Positions 34,401 through 44,367 of a DNA stretch of 64,000 nucleotides are shown here, one piece after another. Within the stretch, counting starts at the first letter, position 1. Each line of letters opens with the position of its first letter. The DNA comes from Codonopsis lanceolata. Its lineage: Eukaryota > Streptophyta > Magnoliopsida > Asterales > Campanulaceae. The stretch is from positions 34,725,632-34,789,631 of the forward strand of contig CM028377.1 in the NCBI GenBank assembly GCA_013146195.2, in the 5' to 3' direction. A model generated the notes under the pieces. It saw only the letters and a program-made list of their open reading frames with translations, was not told the DNA's origin and ran no database searches. Position numbers and translations under genes: made by a program.

Positions 34401-37400
34401 ATTACAAAATTTTGATCACTCACTGCTTTTATTTAGTGTAGTCAATTGCCTATACACAGTATAACAACTTCAATATCTGTATTTGGTACTTTGGTAGAGC
34501 CTGGGCCCCTTTTTCCTGCTTGACATTTTGAAAAGTGTCTACTCTGTTTCGAGGAAAGCAAAATATGTTTTGGCTTGTCCCTTCAGAGAATTTGGGAGGA
34601 AAGATTAAAAGGAGATTGGTCAAAATTAATTATGGTACTAAGTTTTGTGGCCCATTGATTGTCCCTCATTCTCCAATGAAGATTACTTTTAAAGAGCTTC
34701 ATATATTCATACTTGGGTCTGTCCAGCACTCTGAACTGATTAGTAAAGCTTGTTGAAAGCAATATCTGACTACATATCCAGAATTTATTAATGGACCATC
34801 TTCCGACTGACTTGTGCAGCAACTCACGAGACAGCTGGAGGATCAGGCAAATGTGACTGATTCATTGGCACGAACTAGAATTCAGTCAAATGCTTTGAGA
34901 TCAGGAGCTCTTTTGCAAAACTTGGGTGCTTTTTTGCTCGAACTTGGTCGCACAACCATGACATTGCGGATGGGGCAAGAACCGGTCTGTTTATCTTTGT
35001 TTCGTCTTTAGTATCATGTTCATTGGGTTTTGTGTTTCCTTTCTTTTCATCTGGTTAGTAGGTGAACTTCCTTTGGCTTGGATAAAGCTGCCCCTCTGAC
35101 CATAAGCTTATATTTTTTCTACTATAGGCTGATGCTGTGGTTAATGCTGGACCTGCTGTGTTTATATCCACATCTGGTCCAAATCCTATAATGGTTCAGG
35201 TAATGTCCTTGGTCTAATGATTTCTTGATACGAACCATTTTGATGCGTTTTTCCTTATGTATTTTGCATGCTCTCGAAATGAACTTTAAGCAGCCACTAC
35301 CTTTCCAACCGGGTACAAGTTTTGGGGCAGCACCTCTTGGAAATGTACAACCTGGCCATGGGCCATCGGTTGGCTCTGGATTTCGTCCTAGTAATGTTGA
35401 TATCAGAATAATACGTACAGGTAAGATACTACGGTAATCCAGAGTTCTGTTAGAGACTATTTGAAAATTGAAATGCTTTCATCATTGACTAATGGACAGT
35501 GAACATAAGTTTCATTGCCGTCTCAATTATATGCCCATCACGGACGTCTTGTGAACTAATTAGTTCTGAAGACTTGAGTTGCATTTCAGTGATGCTTTTT
35601 CATATTCCTGGTAATTCAAAATTATGTTATCTAACTCCATTTGTTTTTCTACTTCAAAGTAGGTTCATTGAGGTCCTCAGCTACGGCTAACCAAAGAGAG
35701 CCAACTGGTGGCGAGACCCTGGGGCAAAATGATTCAGCAGCTTCTGGTGGTGGAAATGTTTCTCATCAAGCTGCCGCTAGAAGTTTGTCTTCCACCAGGG
35801 AATCTGAAGTTCGTGTGACGCCTGTCAGGCCCGTTGTCCCTACAATTCCTCTTGGACGTGCTCCTTCTGATTCGTCCCGTGGTTCAATGGGCATATTACA
35901 TCAAGTTCTAGCAAGAGCGCAGCATGTAGATTCAGGTAATTCAAATAGTTCAGGAGGTCAAGCATCTGAGGGCGGTCGCCCTCACAGTGTTGAAAATGTA
36001 CGGCAGCCAATTGCTGATTATACAGCTCAGCAGCAAAATAATGGAGTACGGGGAAGTGATGGTAAGTTATTGACAATGATAATTTGTGACAATGATAATT
36101 TGTTGTTATGTTGTTGTTCGTGCTATATGAATTCTATAATAGAGGGTACTGAACTCAGTTACTTCAAGTGTTGTTGGGTGTTTGGATTTATGGTCTGTAG
36201 ATACTAGATATTGAAGTTGAAGTGAAGTTCAAGATATTGGCTAGCTGGGAGAGCGATCATAGCTGCTGGGTACCTTTGGGTGGTAGCGTGTCAGAACTCT
36301 TAAGTGGTTAAAACTAAGTTTCATAAATCTGTGCTATTAATTTTTGGCTAGCTGGGAGAGCGATCATAGCTGCTGGGTACCTTTGGGTGGTAGCGTGTCA
36401 GAACTCTTAAGTGGTTAAAACTAAGTTTCATAAATCTGTGCTATTAATTTTTGGCTAGCTGGGAGAGCGATCATAGCTGCTGGGTACCTTTGGGTGGCAG
36501 CATGTCAGAACTCTTAAGTGGTTAAAACTAAGTTTCATAAATCTGTGCTATTAATTTTTGGGTGGTGCAAACCACACACCACAATCTCTACACCCCATCA
36601 CAAATAATTGCAAAAATGCCATTGTGTAAAATTACGAGTTTAGGCACCCTCTGCCGCACAGCCGCTCACACCCCATTGTGTGCGGAAACTCTCAACTGCA
36701 CACAATCCATTGTGTGCGGCAAGACGCACTCCCACCGATGTGTGTGCATAACCAGGTCCGCACACTCCCATTTGGTTTCTTGTTTGATGTTTGATGAAAG
36801 TTTGATGGTGGGTAATTGATTAGGGTTTCAGAAGGGAGGGGAAGATGAAGATTGTGAGAGAAGGGAAGATGATAATGAGAATGGTGGGAGAAGGGAAGAT
36901 GAAGATGGTGAGAAAAGGGAAGATGAAGATGAAAATGGTGAGAGGTGGTGAGAGAGAAGTGGTTTTTAGGTGGCAGGAAAGAGATTGGGGGAGAGAGAAA
37001 GGGTGGCTGCCTGTGAGGGAAGTAGAGACGGGGGATGAAAAAAATTAAAAAAAACAGAGCGGTAGGGAAGGGAGGTAGGGGAAGAGGGTATTACGTAGTT
37101 TGGGTGGGGCATAGAGGGTGAGGTGTGAAATGTGATTAAATGGGTGGGGTGTAGAGAGTATGTGTGGTTAGCCTCACCCTTAATTTTTTCACAGATAAGT
37201 GGAATCCACTGTAGTGTGATAAGTGATCACACCTCCAGACCTCCTTGTGAATGGGTGTTTTTTAATTTGGGAATTCATGGGGCAAGAGCTAATGACACTT
37301 GTTTCCAAAAGGGTTCCTTTTACCTTTATTACCTATTGAAATAAATGTCTACATATGGTTTGGGCCTAAGTTCATTGTGGATCTCCACCACGAATCCAAA

Positions 37401-40257
37401 AAGGACCTGGTGGATTCCATATTGGTGTAATCATGGAGTATTTGTACTTCATGTGAAAGACCATTGGGTGCCTCTAGGTGAATGCCCTAACTAGGTTACC
37501 ATTTAGAGTTGTGTAGCTCATTGTGTCCCCTTATCACGGTACTACAAGAAGAGTCATGGTGCGTCCACTTGTCAAGTATTACAGGAAGGCCATCCTTTGT
37601 TCAAATTTATGACTTTGTATACCTCTTCGTTGAGCTTACCAGTGTCCCTACTCCCAAGTGACACTTCAAGCTATGATGCGCCACCCTAGTTGGGACATGG
37701 GTCTCCCAGGTGAGTGTCTTCTTTCCTGGGCTGTGATCTTTGGTTAGTGCCAGGTCCTCTTTGGCAATCCTAGCCATCTAATGTTTATGTGGTGTAAGTT
37801 ACACGGGGAAGTGTTGTGGCAAGCAGCCATTTGTTTCCATTCTATTCTAAGATTTTGGAGAATTTCTTGGAGTAATTGTAACAAAAATTGTTTACTATCC
37901 CAAGTTTTTGACGGACTCCCTGAAAAACCTGAAGGAAGATGACAAAACAAAAAAACAAAAAAAGGATTTCAGGGGACTCTATCAAGTTAATGATCACATA
38001 TCACTGGTAGAACCGATTTTCTGCTGGATTTTCCCTTCTTCTAGCCTGCACTTTGGGAACTGATTTTTTATATATATTTAGAATCCATGGTTTTGTTAAG
38101 CAGCCTGCTTTAGCATTACTTGACACTTATGATTCGTATTTTCCATTTAATTGCATTGATGTTTTCCCTGTATATGACAAAGCACACAGGAAGTGTAGAA
38201 ATATCTGGTACTCTTTGAATTGCACTCATAAATTTACCTCCTTCGTCTGGTGTTTTAAATTAACCTGCAGGTGGTTGTGGTGTTGGGTCGGAAGGTTGTT
38301 AACTTGTTAGACTGCCAAATATGTATAATTGATTTCTAGTTGAGTTTGTGTGTTTTGCTGCTGTGTCATTTCTAGATTTAATTGTAAGGAAGATTTTGAA
38401 CAAGGTGCTATTCACATCTGAACTTATACATGTTTAGGTCCAACTCATGGTCAGAGATTTTCTACAGATGTTCACAGCGGATTTGATCAGTTCCTGAGGA
38501 CTATATTTCCTAGTGAGCAGGGCCATGGAGGTGACATTAACTTTCAGGGAATGGGTACAAACTCTGCTTCCAGCAACATGGAAACTACGCAGGATGCTGT
38601 CAACTCTCAGGAAGCAGCACCAAGTGCGGGTGATGAGGGCACCTTTTTGGCTAACTTACTACGGCAGATCATACCAATCGTGTCTCAAAACATTACTGAG
38701 ACAGCTGAGTCATCCCAGCAGGGAACAGATTTTGTGGACAGAAACACTCGAGTTTCCTCAACAGAAGTAAGTATGTGTGTATTTATATGATTCAATCTGT
38801 TAGTATTGTACAAAGGATAATTTTAGGACATCTATAAAAAAAAGAGGATAATTTTAGGACATCAAAATTCAAATGTAAAGCTTGCTGTCTACAGCATTGT
38901 CTGAACATTTTTTACATGGGTAGGTTCAAGAGAACTCGGACAGAGGGACATCTTCGCGACGATTGGGGGACAGCCCTCCTTCATCCCCTAGCTCAAAACG
39001 TCAAAAGGTATCTCTTTCAGTGTCTTATTTCCTTGGTTGTGTCCCAAGCTGGTTTCTTCTCAATTTAACCAATGTAGAGTAGATAACTGATTGAACTCGC
39101 ACAGTGACACAATCTTGCATAAGAAAAACGAGGGTAACTTGATGACGCACCTGCTAAAATGTTTATTGACACAAGAATTTTAGAGTAGTTTATGTTCTAA
39201 CATCATGTGATTTTACCACGGTTTTGTTGGGGGGGGGTTAAGTGCAATATTGAAATCGTATGCATATGCAAATGAGTTTGGGCGAGCATCTGTTTTGCAA
39301 TTTATACATGTATAATTGTGCCTTGGTTGAGGATTGAGAAAGAATGGAAATGAAAAGTGTAGGCGTCCAAAGGTGGATGCAATTCAGCTATAGCTCTAAG
39401 TCTAAAAATCTTTGATTCATATGAGCGCATGGTTGCAATAGTAGTCGTACTGTGTCTGGAAAATATATGATCATGTGGATAAGCACTTGAGACATGGCTC
39501 CCCAGACTCAATTTGCAAATGAGTTTGAACGAGCATCTGTTTTGCAATTTATACATGTATAATTGTGCCTTGGTTGAGGATTGAGAAAGAATGGAAATGA
39601 AAAGTGTAGGCCTCCAAAGGTGGATGCAATTCAGCTATAGCTCTAAGTCTAAAAAATCTTTGATTCATATGAGCGCATGGTTGCAATAGTAGTCGTACTG
39701 TGTCTGGAAAGTATATGATCATGTGGATAAGCACTTGAGACATGGCTCCCCAGACTCAATTTGTTGGTGCTCGAAGGTTGCATGTATCCCGTAAGTTTGG
39801 ATGGAGTTGATATACTTCCAAGCTTGACCTTCCCCCCTTCCTCCACCCCCACCACTGCCCCCGTTACAACACAAACTAAAATGTATGTAGTCAAACTCTG
39901 ACACATTGTATTACCTTCTCTGTGTTTCATTCTGCAATATGATGTATATAAACAAAAGCTGGTGAATAGGGGTTTTCAGTACTGGTGGTGTAATTGCTTC
40001 CTTCTTGATTGGCGAACTACTTACCTAGTGTTTTTCCTTTTTGAAACCCTCTGTATTTTCAATATACTATTTGACAATGAAACCATGTAACTGTCAACGG
40101 AAATTGTTGTAAGCATGATGGTAAGTTCTTGGGTTTCGTATATTATCCTTTAGTAGTTGAGCTAAAGGATAATATACACAATAGTTATTTCATCTATATG
40201 TTAAGATTTCATTTTCCACCTTTCTGATACGAGACTATTTTGGTGCAGAGGGAGTAA
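27211..40257 (+). CDS. CIP73: Ubiquitin-like domain protein, CIP73/BAG6 (Scythe)-like; 14 coding exons before a predicted 3-codon last exon
   Basis: Predicted coding segments: 27211-27342, 27557-27674, 31325-31405, 32304-32422, 32504-32575, 33419-33580, 33896-33965, 34057-34205, 34820-34984, 35128-35199, 35294-35420, 35663-36061, 38438-38766, 38924-39007, 40249-40257. All introns are GT-AG, phases agree throughout, and the total is 2088 nt (695 residues). The start ATG is the first in exon 2. Residues about 24-98 form a ubiquitin-like domain (VEIKIKTLDSQTYTLRV, LICRGKVLKDDQLLSAY, HTLHLVVRQP). Residues about 229-356 hold the conserved BAG6-family region, the rest is G/S/P/Q-rich, and the end is basic (SSKRQK). 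Known of the family: BAG6/Scythe proteins chaperone and triage clients for degradation, and Lotus CIP73 (about 73 kDa) binds the symbiosis kinase CCaMK. Size and layout fit CIP73. The role in this plant is inferred. The last exon is the least certain part. Confidence 0.88.
28912..29481. mobile_element. Non-autonomous hAT element (570 bp) in intron 3
   Basis: Terminal inverted repeats TAGGGGTGGCAA and TTGCCACCCCTA are flanked by the 8-bp duplication CCCAAAAC (28904-28911 and 29482-29489), the hAT signature. Both ends carry dense inverted copies of a CACGATAAG/CTTATCGTG motif, likely transposase-binding sites, around an AT-rich middle. No transposase is encoded. Confidence 0.95.
32941..33047 (+). 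mobile_element. Probable tRNA-derived SINE, copy A (intron 6)
   Basis: Contains AAAGACCTTGAGGTCCTTGG, then GGTTTCAATTCCC, close to a Pol III B box, and an A-box-like GATGGCGAGGGTAC upstream. It ends CCTATCAAAAAAATAAAAAG. A second copy lies at 40756-40864. Presence of two copies with a shared A-rich end supports SINE origin. Confidence 0.6.
33896..34984 (+). CDS. Exons 8-10: conserved BAG6-family central region
   Basis: These exons encode IPDSLATLSQYLSHMRQEF, then GLPTPASLAEVMASARQLL, then LEDQANVTDSLARTRIQSN followed by GALLQNLGAFLLELGRTT. This helical block is the best-conserved part of plant and animal BAG6/Scythe proteins outside the Ubl domain. Two donors are weaker than consensus (GTCAGG after exon 8, GTCTGT after exon 10), but phase and sequence agree on both sides. 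Confidence 0.85.
36239..36559. repeat. Three tandem 107-bp copies in intron 13
   Basis: Units start at 36239, 36346 and 36453 with GGCTAGCTGGGAGAGCGATC. The first two units appear identical and the third differs at two sites, so the amplification is recent or mis-assembled. The last 9 bases of the third unit were used as target by the adjacent MULE. Confidence 0.95.
36560..37179. mobile_element. MULE-type non-autonomous element (620 bp) in intron 13
   Basis: The ends GGGTGGTGCAAACCACAC and, reversed, GGGTGAGGCTAACCACAC form imperfect inverted repeats of about 35 bp. Flanks are TTAATTTTT on both sides (36551-36559 and 37180-37188), a 9-bp duplication. The interior holds repeated CATTGTGTGCGG (36670-36720) and a purine minisatellite built on AAGGGAAGATGAAGATGGTGAG (about 36840-36950). 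Short frames in it are low complexity. Confidence 0.88.
38438..39007 (+). CDS. Exons 14-15: C-terminal region of the CIP73-like protein
   Basis: Exon 14 gives a FDQFLRTIFP stretch, a Q/S/N-rich linker and the hydrophobic LANLLRQIIPIVSQNI. Exon 15 gives a serine-rich tail ending SSPSSKRQK, with a likely basic nuclear-localisation cluster. If the donor at 39008 were not used, the frame would run on 24 codons to a stop in the intron. Confidence 0.85.
39268..39762. repeat. Tandem duplication, period 247 bp, in intron 15
   Basis: Copies at 39268-39514 and 39515-39762 both begin GCAAATGAGTTTG and end CCCAGACTCAATTTG. They differ at only a handful of positions, so the event is recent. Confidence 0.95.
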
Positions 40258-40560
40258 TTTATCTGCACTCTATTGAATCAAACCCCGGCAGTGCAAGAGG
40301 CCCTTTGGGGCGAAATGAGGTTGAGATCCACCACATGGGTTCACAAAAGCAGATGAAAGATGAGAGCCCTAGGTGAATACATATAGTTTCATCATTCTTT
40401 CGTCTAATTTTACTTTCTACAGAAGCGAGTTTTCCTTTTCCTACCCAATTTATTTGTATAACCATGGCATAGCACAACTGTGTGTATCTTTCTGCGCACA
40501 TCCAGATAAGTTGTTTTTGTATGATAGCCCTGTTAGTAGGACTTCTATAGGCCTAAGCTA
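40249..40560 (+). other. Last exon and 3' UTR of the CIP73-like gene (approximate)
   Basis: After the acceptor TTTTGGTGCAG, the exon adds AGG GAG TAA (Arg-Glu-stop) in the phase left by exon 15. The 1241-bp intron before it carries the 247-bp duplication. No clear poly(A) signal was fixed, so the 3' end is a guess. Confidence 0.45.
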
Positions 40561-40755
40561 GAGGAATGTCAAAAGTCATCATTCATTTTAACAGCTGCAT
40601 TTGACATGCTTCTCTTTTGCTCCCAAAATGTATGGATCGCCATCTTGCGAACAATAAACCTGTAATCCTGATAATAAGTCGCATTGGCTTATCGGAGTTA
40701 TCTTGGCATAAGTGAGGGGGGATCTTGAGATATAACTTTTCTCATGAAAACAAGA

Positions 40756-40864
40756 AGGGACCCCTTTGATGGCAACGACGAACAAACTTAGGTAAAGACT
40801 TTGAGGTCTTTGATTCCAATTTTCATACCATTAAGGGGTCATATTTACCTATAAAAAAAAAAAG
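40756..40864 (+). mobile_element. Probable SINE, copy B (3' flank of the gene)
   Basis: It shares AAAGACTTTGAGGTCTTTG, TTCATACCA, AAGGGGTCATATTTACCTAT and an A-tail with copy A at 32941. More diverged, with a small insertion before the shared core. Confidence 0.55.
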
Positions 40865-41213
40865 TTTACACATACAAGCCCAAATGATTGGCCGCCATAG
40901 CCAAGCTAACTCCGGTTCAAAAGCTTCATCCGCAACCATCTTCACTATTCGTTTACATTTACGTAGGACTCCATGTTTAGATGCTTCAAACCGTTTTTAA
41001 GAACGGGGAGGAGCACTAACAATTGGCAAAGACAACTAGACAAGTTCTTAGTTATGCACGGTTCAATAGTCATGAAATGAAAACAACATGCATGGTATCA
41101 TTTAGAGACCAATTTGCCCTTCATGTCAACAGTTACTCCTTAGAATTTTGATATCACATGGATGGGTTAGGTATTTAAAAAACAAACAAACTGTCTAACA
41201 ATAATAGTGTGTG

Positions 41214-41256
<43 letters not shown>

Positions 41257-42916
41257 TAGTCCCAAAGGGCTCATAAATAGGCTAGACAAGGGGGTAGGGG
41301 GTAGTTGAATAGCTTATTTGAAGCTTAAAAACTTTCTTTCAAAATGTGGCAGATATGAATAAATTTAATATGTTTGGCAGAGGAAAATATTAAGTTATCG
41401 ATATGTAAAGATATGTGAAGATGATATATGTTCCTTCTATGTGATGTATTAAGGATCAAGATATAAATATGAATGAAAGAATGCAAACACGAATAAGTCA
41501 ACTCATGTATTTAGAGTGATTCACACTTAAAAAGTGTTACGTCCATTATCAAGATGATCAATCTTGTTTTTGAAATATGCATTATTTTATCAATTAGAGT
41601 GATTATAATATGATGATCTTTAATAGATTGTGTACAAAAATCCTTTTGACCGTGTTTTGGTGAGTTAATTTGTATAACATAATTAATCACGTTTGTGCTA
41701 AAAAGCTAGATTGTAATAAATACAAAGAGAGAGCTAATAGAATGAAATCTAGGTGTGGGGGCTCTTTTAAGTTTGAATGCTTGATGGTTGCTAGATCTCT
41801 TGAAAGCACCTAAGAATTCTCTAGTAGTTGAAACTAGGAGTTGTTGGAGAAGAAGAGAGCCTTTAATTCTTCATGTGTGTTGCATGGTTTGTACATGAAT
41901 GTAAAATTATATATTTAATTATAGTCGAATAATATACAATTATTTTTCAATATGAACGAAATTAACAAAAAATAATAAACAGTAAAATTAAATATATAAG
42001 TTTGAATCGCCAAATTGCATAAGCGAATCGAATCGAATTGAGCGGTTTGGTTCCGTTTTTTGTCACACCAGTTCAGTTTAGATTTGAAAAATCAATAAAT
42101 CACTCAGTTCGGTTTGAGATTTTTTGACATTCACCTAATTTCTTCTTTCACTTTCCTCTTTCCCCTTTCCAACCTCATTTCTAATTTACTCTTTCTTCCC
42201 CTTTCTAGACGAAGAGACATCTCCCTCTCTCACCGTTCCGACCAAGGCTACCAAGCATGCAAGAACACCTCTCTCTCTCTCTCTCTCTCTCTCGCTTTCT
42301 TCTCTCATTCTCCACTCAGTCATGAGTGTTCCAAGCGTGACTTCGCCACCGGTAAGCTCACGATTTCTCCCCCTTTCTCAATCTATTTCGCCCTCCCTCC
42401 CTCCCTCCCTTCCTCTCGATCTGCTTCCCCTTTCTTTCTTTCAATCTATTATCCATGCTTCAAGCTCTGCCTTTTCCGTAATTCTTTGAATGGAAATCCC
42501 TAAGGCTATTCACGTCCTTGATTTGTTTTTGGTTCCCTTTCTCTCGATTTGTTTCTCCATCCATCTCAATCGATATGTTTCTCCCTCTTTCTCTCGATCT
42601 AAGTCTATTGATGTAAATCAAGTTGGCAACAAAATAAGGCTAGAGGGAGGGGATGAATAGTATTTAAAAACTTTAAGGGTTATTTTGAAAACCTTCAAAA
42701 GATGCAGCGGAAAAGATAATTTTTCAGCAGCCGATAAAATCAGCAGGTAGCAGCTGTTGAATCGTAAAACAGTTTGGTTTGATTTTCTTTTGATCACTAA
42801 TATATAAGGACTAAACTGAAAGACAAACTATAAAACAACTAAGTCAATGATTCAAGAATGTAACTGAATTACACTTAAGTAGATTGAAGCTGCTTAAGTG
42901 TGAGAAACATTTTTAT
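40865..42916. other. Intergenic DNA with Copia-LTR-like relics and simple repeats
   Basis: No gene seen. A TG/TA microsatellite lies at 41207-41256 and a CT run at about 42268-42292. Two stretches (about 41260-41580 and 42610-42916) contain minus-strand versions of the CTATTCACCCCCC…AGCC motif seen at the Copia-type LTR end near 63160. The first also carries GTGTTACGTCCATTATCAAG, found similarly at 44102-44121. They look like old fragments of related LTRs. Confidence 0.45.
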
Positions 42917-44044
42917 GGCCAAAATACAAATTTCCCCCCAAAGTATACACTCAATCCCAGATCACTACCCAATTTAAGTTTTGTGCCAATTTGGTATCTG
43001 ACGTTGCCATTTGTGTCAGTTAACTCCCCCGGCCCAACGTCTGTTAAAGAATTGACGTTAACTCTCACGTGCTCTTGCACGTGATGGGTAATTTCGTCAT
43101 TTCCTTTACAAAACAGGGGGACAAAAATGCCGCGAAGATGGCTGCATCTTGATCTGTTGTGGGTTTTAAAAGCAGCGAATGGAAAAGGAGAACACAGAGA
43201 CCTCTGCCCAAATCCTCTTCCATAGCCGCCGACGTTTCTCTTCCGTCGGTTCTTGCTCCAAAACTACCCCAACCCCGACGATATATCTCTTCCATTCTCC
43301 ATCCAAATCTCTGAAGCATTTTGTCCTGCTTCAGCACCGACTCCATTCTTGGGTCATCTATCCCGAATCAGTATAATCTTGTCACTCGGTAGGCTTCATC
43401 CTAAGTCTCACCGACCACGCTCCTCCATCACCGACCTCCTCTCCATCTACCATCACCAAACCAACCGGTTCGCTCTCCCTTTTTCTCCACCGAGCCCGTC
43501 GCCAGATCCAACACCACCTTCCTCACCGGCAAAGCCTCGGCCACTAAGCGCCATCGCTTATGTCAACTGCAACTCCACAGTCGTCCTTCCTCTACTGCCG
43601 AGTCCTTTTGCCTCCCAACAAATTATCACCTAAATCTCCTCTCTAGTGTGCTCTAGTCGAGCCCAGCGGCCATCCAAATCCATCAGCACCCACATCTCCG
43701 ACTGAGTTTTACATTTTGGGTGAGTTTTACATCTCCAGAAACTCCCCAGTCCAGCAACTTCCAGCACCCATTTCGCCGGGTTTATCACTTTAGAGAGAGA
43801 GATGAGAGTGGGCCGAGTGGATGAGTGAGCGACATTTTTGTCCCACTGTTTTGTAAAGGAAATGACGAAATTACCCACCACGTGCAAGAGCACGTGAGAG
43901 TTAACATCAATTCTTTAACAGACGTTGGGCCGGGGAGTTAATTGACATAAATGGCAACATCAGATACCAAATTGGCACAAAACTTAAGTTGGGTAGTGAT
44001 TTGGGATTGAGTGTATACTTTGGGGGGAAATTTGTATTTTGGCC
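42917..44044. mobile_element. MULE with 213-bp inverted repeats and non-transposase cargo (1128 bp)
   Basis: Terminal inverted repeats 42917-43129 and 43833-44044 start GGCCAAAATAC and are nearly identical. Flanks are CATTTTTAT on both sides (42908-42916 and 44045-44053). The 0.7-kb interior is richer in G+C than its surroundings and has proline/serine-rich frames (for example 43253-43633). It shows no transposase. This is the layout of a Pack-MULE, an element that has captured host gene pieces. The source gene is not recognised. Confidence 0.92.
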
Positions 44045-44053
44045 CATTTTTAT

Positions 44054-44367
44054 CAACTAGAAGATATATGACAGGATATTTGGAGTGGTTCACAGTAAAA
44101 ATTGCTACGTCCACTACCAAGTTGGTCAAACTTGGATTTTGAAGTACACTATATGGGCTGGCCCGGTCCGAGCCCGTCAGACTTTGCTTGGCAGCGGGCC
44201 GGTCCGGGCCTAAACAGTAACGGGCCTACTAAAAGTCAAGCCCAACCCATGTACACTTCGAGCCTATGGGAAAAAAAAACTATTTTTTTAATTCAAAAAA
44301 CTCATAAAATTAACTAATAAAAATTATATGATATCAAAACTTCAAACACACATTTACTTACTAGTCC
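44054..44367. other. Short relic stretch before the minus-strand Tekay element
   Basis: Contains GCTACGTCCACTACCAAG (Copia-relic motif) and then a GGGCC-rich tract at about 44150-44240 resembling subterminal parts of hAT elements. No gene. Confidence 0.4.
44363..44367. repeat. Left target-site duplication AGTCC
   Basis: AGTCC here equals 57790-57794, directly outside the two LTR ends of the minus-strand Tekay element. Confidence 0.9.

Noticed and set aside
39302..39930. Minus-strand frames in intron 15
   Set aside because: They arise twice because of the 247-bp duplication and have no recognisable protein features.
43253..43633. 126-codon frame as a host gene
   Set aside because: It lies wholly within an element bounded by inverted repeats and a 9-bp duplication. 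Pro/Ser-rich with no recognised domain, so it is kept only as possible captured cargo.
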